Shown here: positions 1-5,966 of the stretch, in pieces
Layout: every line of letters begins with the position of its first letter
How positions within the stretch are numbered: position 1 is the stretch's first letter
Assembly: GCA_965370435.1 (NCBI GenBank)
Contig: CBDUUP010000200.1
Coordinates: 1 to 8,143 of the forward strand
Source of the DNA: CBDUUP01 sp965370435
Lineage (GTDB): Bacteria > Chloroflexota > Anaerolineae > Anaerolineales > UBA11579
Reading direction: 5' to 3'
DNA: 8,143 bases
Translations under genes and position numbers: made by a program
Notes under the pieces: model-generated
Seen by the model: the letters and a program-made list of their open reading frames with translations, nothing else
Databases searched by the model: none
What the model was told of the DNA's origin: nothing

Positions 1-77
1 TGTATGTTTTGATTTTTTGTATCATGCTACCTATCTTGCCATCACTTACTTTCTAACCACTACCCAAATAATTACTC

Positions 78-272
78 ATGCAAAGATTACCCTTATCGTT
101 GAAATTGAGTACAAGAGATTCTGGCATTAGAGTTTCTGCGCTCGACTCGTTACCGTGTACAATGTCACCTCAGGTTGCCCGCTCCATCGCCGACCTGGCC
201 GGGACAGAGGAGATAGACAACACCCACCTGGCTGAGGCGTTTACTCACCGGCCCCATTTGAGTTTGATGTAA
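78..272 (+). pseudogene. Remnant of the 3' end of a ComM/YifB-type Mg-chelatase-like ATPase gene
   Basis: The open frame here is 64 codons. Its second half (bases about 174-257) reads VARSIADLAG followed by TEEIDNTHLAEAF. This closely resembles the C-terminal helical segment of ComM/YifB proteins (family pattern VARTIADLAG, then xxIxxxHLAEAxxYR). Intact ComM proteins are about 500 residues and carry an AAA+ ATPase domain, of which nothing is seen here. The first half of the frame does not fit the family. A weak hint of the expected 'YHRILR' stretch (CHLR) lies in the +1-shifted frame just before base 174, consistent with a frameshift. Upstream bases 1-77 are AT-rich and show nothing recognisable. 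The likeliest reading is a decayed or truncated gene end left by a rearrangement. A small real protein is possible but no good Shine-Dalgarno site precedes the ATG. Confidence 0.5.
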
Positions 273-291
273 AGAACCCACCGTTTTCCCT

Positions 292-320
292 TGCGGGGTG
301 AGTTAGCATACATTACAATG
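292..320 (+). promoter_or_regulatory. Predicted sigma-70-type promoter of the aminotransferase gene
   Basis: A -10 box TACAAT (315-320, one mismatch to TATAAT) lies exactly 17 bases after a weak -35 box TTGCGG (292-297, three mismatches). Transcription would begin near 327, leaving a leader of about 54 bases before the ATG at 381. The -35 box is poor, so an activator or a different site is possible. Confidence 0.4.
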
Positions 321-380
321 CCCCACGATAGAACCTATTCAAGCTTCACTAACTGAACTACAACCAAGGAGATAGGAACC

Positions 381-1712
381 ATGACCGGAAACGCATCCAC
401 TCTTCCAGGGGACCAAGACACCGCCTCCCCAGACCTGATTGAGCGCGACCACGCCGCCGTAGCCTCCACCATCTATAGATACACCGACATCGCCTTCCAG
501 CGCGGCGAAGGCGTCCACCTCTACGATTTTGAGGACCGCAAGTATCTGGACTTCGTGGCCGGGATCGCCACCATGAACGTCGGCCATTCCCACCCCCAGG
601 TCGTGGAAGCCATCTGCGACCAGGCCCGCAGCCTCATCCACGGCGCCTGCCACGTCGGCTATATGAAGCCTTACGTGGACATGATGGAAGCCCTCAAGGC
701 CGTCGCCCCCGGCGATCTCAAGAACGGCAAGGGCATCCTCGTCAACAGCGGTTCCGAGGCCGTAGAGTCCGGGGTCAAGCTGGCCCGCTACGTCACCAAC
801 CGCTCGATGGTCCTCGCCTTCACCGACAGCTTCCACGGGCGTTCTATGGGCGCATTGGCCCTCACCGCCAGCAGCGCCCTCTACCGGCAGCGCCTCCCCA
901 GCCTGCTCAACGGCGTCTATCACACCCCCTACCCCTACTGCTTCCGCTGCCCCCTGAAACATAAATCGCCCGACACCTGCCAACTGGCCTGCCTCAACCT
1001 GGTGGAGAAGGCTCTTGAGACCGTGGTCCATCCCGAAGATTTGGCCGCCATCATGATCGAGCCTATCGCCGGAGAGGGAGGTTACATCGTCCCTCCCGAC
1101 GGTTTCCTCCAAGGCCTGCGGGAGATCTGCGACCGTCACGGCGCAATGCTCATCGTGGATGAAGTCCAAACTGGATTGGGCCGCACCGGAAAAATGTTCG
1201 CCATAGAGCATTGGGGCGTGGAACCCGACATCATCTGTATGGCCAAAGCCCTGGGCGGCGGCCTGCCTCTGGGAGCCATACTCGCCCGCGCCGACCTGAT
1301 GGACGCCTGGCCCCCGGCCGCCCAGGGAACCACCTTCGGCGGCAACCCCATCGCCTGCCGGGCGGGTTTGGCCTCCCTGCGAGTCACTTTAGAAGAAAAC
1401 TTGATGGCCCACGCAGTCGAAGTAGGCGGCTACATCCAAAACCGTTTCCTCGAGGCCCAAAAGGAATTGCCCATCATCGGCGACATCCGGGGCAAAGGCC
1501 TGATGGTCGCCGTGGAGTTGGTCAACGCCGACGGAACCCCGGCCTCCGAGATCATCAAAGCCATCATCAAAGAGATGGGCTCCAAAGGCATCGTCCTGAC
1601 CAAATGCGGAGCCAGCGCTCTCCGCTTCGCCCCGCCCCTCATCATCACCCAGGAGCAAGCTGGGGAGGGGGTGGACTTGATCCTCGAAACCTTAAAACAA
1701 CACCAATGGTAG
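381..1712 (+). CDS. Class III PLP-dependent aminotransferase (4-aminobutyrate/ornithine aminotransferase type)
   Basis: This 443-residue cytosolic enzyme has the usual length of fold-type I, class III aminotransferases, which move an omega- or alpha-amino group to a keto acid using pyridoxal phosphate. The phosphate-binding loop NSGSEAVE (about 122-129), FHGRS (151-155) and the cofactor aspartate in VDEVQTGLGRTG (D260) are all present. The Schiff-base lysine is in MAKALGGG (K289), and the TTFGGNP loop is at 317-323. Four cysteines in YCFRCPLKHKSPDTCQLAC form a small insertion seen in some GABA aminotransferase-like members; its role is unknown to me. The start is set by AAGGAG at 366-371, nine bases before the ATG. 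The stop is TAG. The gene appears to be a single transcription unit, separated from the methyltransferase pair by about 370 bases that contain a further promoter. Substrate cannot be assigned; GABA, ornithine-type diamines or other omega-amino acids are all possible. Confidence 0.93.
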   Translation: MTGNASTLPGDQDTASPDLIERDHAAVASTIYRYTDIAFQRGEGVHLYDFEDRKYLDFVAGIATMNVGHSHPQVVEAICDQARSLIHGACHVGYMKPYVDMMEALKAVAPGDLKNGKGILVNSGSEAVESGVKLARYVTNRSMVLAFTDSFHGRSMGALALTASSALYRQRLPSLLNGVYHTPYPYCFRCPLKHKSPDTCQLACLNLVEKALETVVHPEDLAAIMIEPIAGEGGYIVPPDGFLQGLREICDRHGAMLIVDEVQTGLGRTGKMFAIEHWGVEPDIICMAKALGGGLPLGAILARADLMDAWPPAAQGTTFGGNPIACRAGLASLRVTLEENLMAHAVEVGGYIQNRFLEAQKELPIIGDIRGKGLMVAVELVNADGTPASEIIKAIIKEMGSKGIVLTKCGASALRFAPPLIITQEQAGEGVDLILETLKQHQW

Positions 1713-1738
1713 AAGCGCCATAATAGTCTATGGAGTCG

Positions 1739-1782
1739 AGGCTTTAGCCGGGTTGTTACGCCAGTTCTCCCGGCTAAAGCCT
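1739..1782. repeat. 14-bp perfect inverted repeat (GGCTTTAGCCGGG arms)
   Basis: Bases 1739-1752 pair perfectly with 1769-1782 around a 16-base loop. The hairpin starts 27 bases after the aminotransferase stop and could block 3' exonucleases or act as a terminator. However, no T tract follows it, so a REP-like dispersed element is equally likely. Confidence 0.6.
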
Positions 1783-1803
1783 TCGCTGGGTGATTGAGTG
1801 TTT

Positions 1804-1850
1804 AGTCCGCCGAAGGCTTCGTCCTGAGGTTCTTCCCGAAGGGGCGGACT
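1804..1850. repeat. Imperfect inverted repeat, arms AGTCCGCC / GGCGGACT
   Basis: Eight-base perfect arms (1804-1811 and 1843-1850) flank an interior containing CGAAGG and CCTGAGGTTCTTCCCGAAGG. The interior resembles the 'CCTGAGCCTGTCGAAGG' repeat seen again near 5800 in this window. It looks like a dispersed intergenic repeat rather than a gene. Confidence 0.45.
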
Positions 1851-1856
1851 TCGTAG

Positions 1857-1888
1857 ATGTCCTTGCGACTTCAGTCGCTTATGGACAT
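1857..1888. repeat. Hairpin with arms ATGTCC + GCGACT / AGTCGC + GGACAT
   Basis: A two-part stem is visible: GCGACT-TC-AGTCGC (1865-1878) inside ATGTCC/GGACAT (1857-1862 and 1883-1888), with a small internal loop. Its right edge contains the predicted -35 box of the next promoter. The structure may therefore be a repeat that delivered, or overlaps, promoter sequence. Confidence 0.5.
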
Positions 1889-1910
1889 TTGGGAGATATT
1901 AGTGTAAAAT
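1882..1910 (+). promoter_or_regulatory. Predicted sigma-70-type promoter of the corrinoid protein-methyltransferase pair
   Basis: TGGACA (1882-1887) and TAAAAT (1905-1910) each have one mismatch to consensus and are spaced by exactly 17 bases, the optimum. Transcription would start near 1917, inside the palindrome that follows. The first gene start downstream is at 2080, giving a leader of about 160 bases. Confidence 0.55.
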
Positions 1911-1913
1911 ACC

Positions 1914-1931
1914 ACAGACCGACCGGTCTGT
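1914..1931. promoter_or_regulatory. Candidate TetR-family operator (ACAGACC-GACC-GGTCTGT)
   Basis: Perfect 7-base arms ACAGACC and GGTCTGT surround a 4-base spacer, and GACCGGTC at 1921-1928 is itself a perfect palindrome. Size and symmetry fit operators of TetR-family repressors, several of which bind GACC-n-GGTC sites. It begins three bases after the predicted -10 box and covers the expected transcription start, the classic position for repression. No regulator gene is present in this window. Confidence 0.5.
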
Positions 1932-1956
1932 CTTTCATTGAGACCGTGGAATATAT

Positions 1957-1998
1957 ATGAGTCCGACAGAAAAAATGCCAACCTTAGAAACTCATTGA
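1957..1998 (+). other. 13-codon leader ORF (possible leader peptide or regulator gene stub)
   Basis: ATG at 1957 opens a short frame, MSPTEKMPTLETH, ending with TGA. A weak GTGGA lies six bases upstream. It sits between the putative operator and a terminator-like hairpin. It could be a translated leader, the stump of a deleted TetR-type regulator gene whose operator survives, or chance. The sequence alone cannot decide. Confidence 0.2.
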
Positions 1999-2026
1999 CC
2001 CTTCTTTTTCCAAGAAGGTGTTTTTT
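1999..2026 (+). terminator. Intrinsic terminator-like hairpin in the leader before the corrinoid protein gene
   Basis: CCTTCTT (2000-2006) pairs with AAGAAGG (2012-2018) around a 5-base loop, and TG plus six T residues follow (2021-2026). The stem is only 7 bp and AT-rich, so it would be weak. It lies downstream of the predicted promoter and 54 bases before the coding start. It could end the short upstream transcript, act as an attenuator, or mean that the corrinoid gene uses a closer, unseen promoter. Confidence 0.5.
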
Positions 2027-2079
2027 AGTTATATCAAAAACCATGCAGCATCAAAAATATCACCACAATGGAGAATAAA

Positions 2080-2730
2080 ATGTCAGAAGAAATGCTTGAG
2101 AAATTGACCCAGGCCGTCATAGACGGCGAACCGGAGGATGCCGAAGCCCTCGCTAAAGAGGCTCTAGCGCAAGGGTTGGACCCCCTGGAATGTATCACCA
2201 ATGGCCTCACCCGAGGCATTCAGAAAGTAGGCGAACTTTTCGCTTCCGGTGAATACTACTTGCCCGAATTGATTATCGGCGCCGACGCCATGAAGGCCGC
2301 TTTGGACATCCTCGAGCCTGCTCTGGGTGGCGGGCAAGAGATTGAAGTCGTTGACCGCATCGTCATCGGCACTGTAGAGGGCGACCTCCATGAGATCGGG
2401 AAAACCCTGGTCGGCACCATGCTCACCGCCAATGGCTTCAAGGTGATCGACATCGGCGTGGACCAACCCGCTTCAGAATTCATCCAAGCCATCAAAGACA
2501 ACAACGCAACCATGGTGGGCGCTTCCGCTTTGCTCACCACCACCATGCTGCAGCAGGAAAAACTGATCCGAGCTTTGGAAGAAGCCGGCCTCCGCCAGCA
2601 GGTTAAGGTGATGGTTGGCGGCGCTCCTGTGACCCAGAGCTATGCTGACCAGATCGGCGCCGATGGGTATGCCGAGGACGCCATTTCGGCTGTTGACCTC
2701 GGTATGCGCCTCGCAGATGCCCCCGCCTGA
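2080..2730 (+). CDS. Methyltransferase cognate corrinoid protein (MttC/MtbC-like)
   Basis: This cytosolic protein carries a cobalamin-like cofactor and shuttles a methyl group between a substrate methyltransferase and a second methyltransferase. It has two domains: an N-terminal helical cap (about 1-90) and a C-terminal B12-binding Rossmann domain. The cobalt-ligand motif DLHEIG gives His104, counted from the start chosen here. The Rossmann motifs ASALL (S149, L151) and VMVGGAPV, then GADGYAEDA, complete the B12-binding signature. Length, 216 residues, is normal for the family. An in-frame ATG at 2068 would add four residues, but its own G is part of GGAG (2070-2073), which sits six bases before the ATG at 2080, so 2080 is preferred. 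The MttB-family gene follows after 60 bases, almost certainly co-transcribed, and is the expected partner. Confidence 0.93.
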   Translation: MSEEMLEKLTQAVIDGEPEDAEALAKEALAQGLDPLECITNGLTRGIQKVGELFASGEYYLPELIIGADAMKAALDILEPALGGGQEIEVVDRIVIGTVEGDLHEIGKTLVGTMLTANGFKVIDIGVDQPASEFIQAIKDNNATMVGASALLTTTMLQQEKLIRALEEAGLRQQVKVMVGGAPVTQSYADQIGADGYAEDAISAVDLGMRLADAPA

Positions 2731-2790
2731 ACAGAGTTTCATCCGCGCCTGATTCCGATTAGTTCTTTTTCACCATAAGGAGAAATTAAC

Positions 2791-4296
2791 ATGATCGAAC
2801 TGAAGGAAAGAAAAGCCAGTATCAAACCGATTAAATCCAAGCTGAAAATAGAAGTGCTCAGCCAGCAGGAAATTGATGGGATCAATCAGGCCACCCGTGA
2901 CGTGATGGCGGATGTCGGTGTTGCTTTCCCGTCCAAGAAAGCCCTCCAGATTCTCGCCGACGCCGGGGCCAATGTGGATTTTGATACCGAGATCGTCAAG
3001 TTTCCGACCGATCTGGTGGAAAAATCATTAGCCACCGCTCCCCGAGCTTATGATCTATGCGGGCGAAGGCCCGAGCTCGACGCCAAGTTAGGGCAAGGAT
3101 TCGGCACCCATTACTTCACCAGCGGTGAAGCCCCTAAAATCGTTGACTTTGAGACCGGCGAGAGACGCCTTTCGGTGAAAAAAGATATCGAGCGGATGGC
3201 CAAGGTCGCCGATTATCTTCCTATCGTCTCTTTGCTTTGGCCTACCGTCAGCGCCAGCGATAAGGGAGAAGCCGCCCCTCTGCATGGGATCGAGGCCTGC
3301 TTCAACAATACCGAAAAACACATCCAGACCGAATCGGTCATGGATGAGATCTCCGCCAAATACGCCATTGAGATGGCGGCCGTAGTCGCTGGCGGAATGG
3401 ACGAACTGAAGAAACGAAATCTCCATTCGATCTTGCTTTGCTGCATCCAACCCCTCGCCCAGGACCGGGGAGGCATAGAATCGGCTATGGTCTACGCCGA
3501 AGCTGGCCTGCCCATTGGATTCATGTCCATGCCCACCTTGGGACTGACCGGCCCGCCTTATTCCGCTGGTTCTCTGGCTATGGCATTCGCCGAAGTGTTG
3601 AGCGGCGTGGTGTTGACCCAGATCATCAACCCCGGCACCCCCAACTTTACTTCGATCATTCCCTCGGTCATCAATCCCCGTACCGGCACTTACTTCATGG
3701 GATCCTCTCCCGCCCAGATCACCAGCGCATCTGCTGTTCAGATCTCTCATGCCAATGGGCTGCCCATCACCGCTTGCATGTCCTTCGGGGGAAGCGCTCA
3801 AAAATTAGGCGGCTGGCAGGTGGGCATTGAGAATTTCTGGACTCACTTCCTCACCGTCATGTCCGGCGCCGACATGTCCTTCGGCCCCAGCGGCATGTAT
3901 GAGGCCGTGAGTTTGCTGGATATGAGAAGGATCCTTTTCGATAGAGAGATCGTTCAAGCCTTGGACATTATGACCAATGGCATCGAGGTGAACGAAAACA
4001 CCCTGGCCGTAGACATGATCCGTGAAGTCGGCCCCCGGGGGATGTTCATCAATCAAAAGCGCACCGTCAAAGAGACCCGCAATCTCTGGCCGCCCTCCAT
4101 CCTTTTCGAAGACTCGCCCGAGCCAGACCAAAGATACCGGGACCCGGTGGAAGTCGCTCACGAAGGTATCGAATGGATCCTGGAAAATCACAAACCCGAA
4201 CCCCTGCCTGCGGATGTAAAGCAAGAACTCCGCAAGATCGTAGACATTGCCGACCAGGACGAAACATTGAAGAAAGAAGTCCGAGGCCATAAATAA
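2791..4296 (+). CDS. MttB-family (trimethylamine methyltransferase-like) corrinoid methyltransferase, non-pyrrolysine type
   Basis: The 501-residue product matches the length and pattern of the MttB superfamily, TIM-barrel enzymes that move a methyl group from an amine to Co(I) of a partner corrinoid protein. Family signatures include ALQILADAGANVDFD near the start and DFETGERRLSVKKDIERMA. Further on are AGLPIGFMSMPTLGLTGP, LTQIINPGTP and NTLAVDMIREVGPRGMFI. True trimethylamine MttB reads an in-frame UAG as pyrrolysine. Here the frame is uninterrupted, and aligning GGSAQKLGGWQVGIE with the family pattern TDSOxxDxQAGxE puts Lys338 (AAA, 3802-3804) at that position. Pyl-less members characterised elsewhere demethylate glycine betaine (MtgB), proline betaine (MtpB), carnitine or gamma-butyrobetaine, so a quaternary amine is the likely substrate type. 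AAGGAG at 2777-2782 supports the start. Confidence 0.93.
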   Translation: MIELKERKASIKPIKSKLKIEVLSQQEIDGINQATRDVMADVGVAFPSKKALQILADAGANVDFDTEIVKFPTDLVEKSLATAPRAYDLCGRRPELDAKLGQGFGTHYFTSGEAPKIVDFETGERRLSVKKDIERMAKVADYLPIVSLLWPTVSASDKGEAAPLHGIEACFNNTEKHIQTESVMDEISAKYAIEMAAVVAGGMDELKKRNLHSILLCCIQPLAQDRGGIESAMVYAEAGLPIGFMSMPTLGLTGPPYSAGSLAMAFAEVLSGVVLTQIINPGTPNFTSIIPSVINPRTGTYFMGSSPAQITSASAVQISHANGLPITACMSFGGSAQKLGGWQVGIENFWTHFLTVMSGADMSFGPSGMYEAVSLLDMRRILFDREIVQALDIMTNGIEVNENTLAVDMIREVGPRGMFINQKRTVKETRNLWPPSILFEDSPEPDQRYRDPVEVAHEGIEWILENHKPEPLPADVKQELRKIVDIADQDETLKKEVRGHK

Positions 4297-4365
4297 CCGA
4301 TCTTCAAACCTAACCAACAGCGGCAATATCCACGCCGCCCAAATCACTCCCCGGCTTAACAACAA

Positions 4366-4390
4366 AAACCTGCCTCCTCGCGGCAGGTTT
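4366..4390 (+). terminator. Hairpin terminator of the corrinoid protein-methyltransferase unit
   Basis: AAACCTGCC (4366-4374) pairs with GGCAGGTTT (4382-4390) around a 7-base loop. The pairing brings three T residues at the end of the stem, then CTGTT. It lies 70 bases after the MttB-like stop codon. The T tract is short and interrupted, so efficiency is uncertain. Confidence 0.6.
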
Positions 4391-4464
4391 CTGTTATGGT
4401 AATATAAATATTATCCACAACCCCCAAAGCCCTATTTCTGTGGAAAAGATACCCCATCTCTTCC

Positions 4465-4615
4465 GTAGGGGCGCAGCACAGCTGCGCCCAGTCACGCTCC
4501 GACGATCATAGCCATGTCCAAAACCTGAAGTTTCTTTGTAGGGGCGCAGCAACGCTGCGCCCAGTCACGCGCCAACACTCATAACCATATCCAAAACTCT
4601 CAAGTTTCTTAGTAG
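4465..4615. repeat. Two tandem copies (plus a stub) of a ~73-base GTAGGGGCG hairpin repeat
   Basis: Copies begin at GTAGGGG 4465 and 4538, with a broken third GTAG at 4612. Each has a GC-rich palindrome (GGGCGCAGC-ACA-GCTGCGCCC; the second has loop AAC), then CAGTCACGC, a CATAACCAT-like stretch, TCCAAAAC and AAGTTTCTT. The left flank (TGGAAAAGA, ATCTC) recurs before the copy at 5676. The same family recurs at 5676 and 8052, all in one orientation. It is non-coding and intergenic. Confidence 0.85.
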
Positions 4616-4652
4616 AGCAATGGGATTCGCAAAGTTTTTCTATAAATATTTG

Positions 4653-4688
<36 letters not shown>

Positions 4689-4705
4689 CGTTTGAAATAA
4701 ACCCT

Positions 4706-5428
4706 ATGACTACCCCCCTCATCTCCATCATCGTTCCCACCCGGAATGAAGAAAAAGTGCTCCATGCCTGCCTCCATTCCCTGATCTCCCAGGACACCCG
4801 CCATCCCTATGAGGTCCTCGTCATAGACACCAACTCCCACGACCAGACCCTCGCCATCGCTGAGACATTCGGTGTGCGGATCATAAAAGAAGACCGCCCT
4901 GGCAGGAGCATCGCCAAACAGACCGGCGTCGAACATGCCAAAGGGCAGATCATCTGCTTCACCGAAGCGGATTGCGTGCTGCCCAATTCCTGGTTGAGCG
5001 TCATTTTGGAGGCCTTCGAAACCCATCCAAACGCGGCAGCCCTCACCGGGATTTACACCTTCATAGACTCCCCCCCAGTTTACAACTTCATCACCACTCA
5101 ATTTTTCCTCCCCCTCTCGGTCTACGCCTTTCGGATTGTCTTTGGATATTACGCCCTCCGGGCCACCAATTTTGCCGTCTCTGCCGAGGCTCTTCATCGA
5201 ACCGGTGGTTTCAACCCCCAGGCCATAGATTGGGATGACGTCGAACTCAGCGCCCGGGTGAAAGAGTTCGGCGACATTCTCTATCTTCCCGCCATGAAGG
5301 TCAAAACCTGCGCTCGCCGCATTCGCGGCAGGTTTCTAAAATACCTGCTGGAATTCATAAAATCGTTTTATATAACCATCATAAAAAAAAGAATCGTCAC
5401 CCGCTCGGTTTATGAGGACATTCGGTAG
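4706..5428 (+). CDS. Glycosyltransferase family 2 (GT-A fold) protein
   Basis: A 240-residue GT-A enzyme that would transfer a sugar from a nucleotide-sugar, probably for cell-surface polysaccharide or lipid glycosylation at the inner face of the membrane. The N-terminal ISIIVPTRNEE (7-16) and VIDTNSHDQT (39-48) are typical nucleotide-binding strands. The metal-binding position reads TEADC (86-90), with Glu where DxD motifs usually start with Asp. The acceptor region TNFAVS (154-159), GGFNP and the DWDDVELSARV segment (D178/E180) are intact, so activity is plausible. A hydrophobic stretch (about 128-150) may touch the membrane; there is no clear multi-helix domain. No convincing Shine-Dalgarno site precedes the ATG, so the start is less certain. 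The gene is isolated between repeat-filled gaps, and its acceptor is unknown. Confidence 0.88.
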   Translation: MTTPLISIIVPTRNEEKVLHACLHSLISQDTRHPYEVLVIDTNSHDQTLAIAETFGVRIIKEDRPGRSIAKQTGVEHAKGQIICFTEADCVLPNSWLSVILEAFETHPNAAALTGIYTFIDSPPVYNFITTQFFLPLSVYAFRIVFGYYALRATNFAVSAEALHRTGGFNPQAIDWDDVELSARVKEFGDILYLPAMKVKTCARRIRGRFLKYLLEFIKSFYITIIKKRIVTRSVYEDIR

Positions 5429-5570
5429 AAATGAACATGGGGTGGAGTGAATTAAACCAATCGCCAAGAGCAATGTTCACCCTCTCCGCCAGCGGCCTGA
5501 ACCTGCCCTCCCAGGATTGACCCCCGCGCTTTCTAAAATTCTAAACGCCGATTATGAATCACCCTCGTAA
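5429..5570. other. Gap after the glycosyltransferase, no gene recognised
   Basis: The only frame in this stretch is a 29-codon run at 5431-5520, starting two bases after the glycosyltransferase stop (MNMGWSELNQSPRAM, and so on). It has no Shine-Dalgarno site apart from the preceding coding end, and I recognise no family. It may be chance or a gene remnant. The remainder of the gap to 5966 is made of the repeats listed separately plus 5811-5966, in which I see no feature. Confidence 0.3.
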
Positions 5571-5591
5571 AGACGGGCCGGTGGCCCGTCT
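5571..5591. repeat. 9-bp perfect hairpin AGACGGGCC-GGT-GGCCCGTCT
   Basis: Arms 5571-5579 and 5583-5591 are perfectly complementary around three bases. It lies 142 bases after the glycosyltransferase stop. No T run follows, so it is probably a REP-like element; a terminator role is possible but weakly supported. Confidence 0.6.
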
Positions 5592-5675
5592 CCCGTTACA
5601 TTTCTAGCAATGTCATTCCGAGCGCCCCACAGCGCCAAGAGCTTTGTTCCATGGAAAAGAAACATTCTATCTCCC

Positions 5676-5768
5676 GTAGGGGCGGGGTCATCCCGCCCCG
5701 GCGCGCCAACATACATAACCATGTCCAAAAATCTTAAGTTTCTTAGTAGGAGGGCAGTTTAATCGCCC
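5676..5768. repeat. Third cluster member of the GTAGGGGCG hairpin repeat, with a degenerate neighbour
   Basis: One full unit (5676-5745) has a different palindrome, GGGGCGGG-GTCAT-CCCGCCCC. The flank GGCGCGCCAAC, CATAACCATGTCCAAAA and AAGTTTCTTA is conserved. A second GTAGGAGGGC unit starts at 5746, seventy bases on, and decays into the next repeat. The stem sequence changes on both arms while the flank does not, indicating selection on, or copying of, a hairpin. Confidence 0.8.
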
Positions 5769-5810
5769 AGCCTGTCCTGAGCCTGTCCTGAGCCTGTCCT
5801 GAGCCTGTCG
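5769..5810. repeat. 11-base tandem repeat, AGCCTGTCCTG x 3.8
   Basis: Three perfect copies of AGCCTGTCCTG (5769-5801) and a partial fourth run into AGCCTGTCGAAGGAAGG. This is an expanded version of the CCTGAGCCTGTCGAAGG motif, itself common in intergenic DNA of environmental bacteria. It is non-coding and lies downstream of the minus-strand ferredoxin gene. Confidence 0.85.
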
Positions 5811-5966
5811 AAGGAAGGAATCCCTGTAGCCTAAAATATTTTTTTATTCCCTTCCTCGGTTTTGCGATGCCAAGCTACCTCTGAATTATCGTTGCTTCTC
5901 CCCAAATATGCGCATAGCCAAGAAGTCGAGAAGAAATCAAGATAACCCCCGAAACAATCCCCTTTG

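Noticed and set aside
339..1211. Long minus-strand open frame (290 codons) opposite the aminotransferase
   Set aside because: It lies antisense to a gene with clear motifs, has low-complexity Gly/Val/Asp composition typical of mirrored GC-rich codons, and matches no family.
1713..2079. Cobalamin riboswitch or other known riboswitch before the corrinoid protein gene
   Set aside because: I looked for a B12-box-like conserved core and saw none; only simple hairpins, a promoter and an operator-like palindrome are visible.
3088..3801. Minus-strand open frame of 237 codons opposite the MttB-like gene
   Set aside because: It is a shadow of the codon bias of the sense gene, with no start signal or recognisable motif.
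2791..4296. Annotation as true trimethylamine methyltransferase with pyrrolysine
   Set aside because: There is no in-frame TAG in the gene and lysine occupies the apparent pyrrolysine position.
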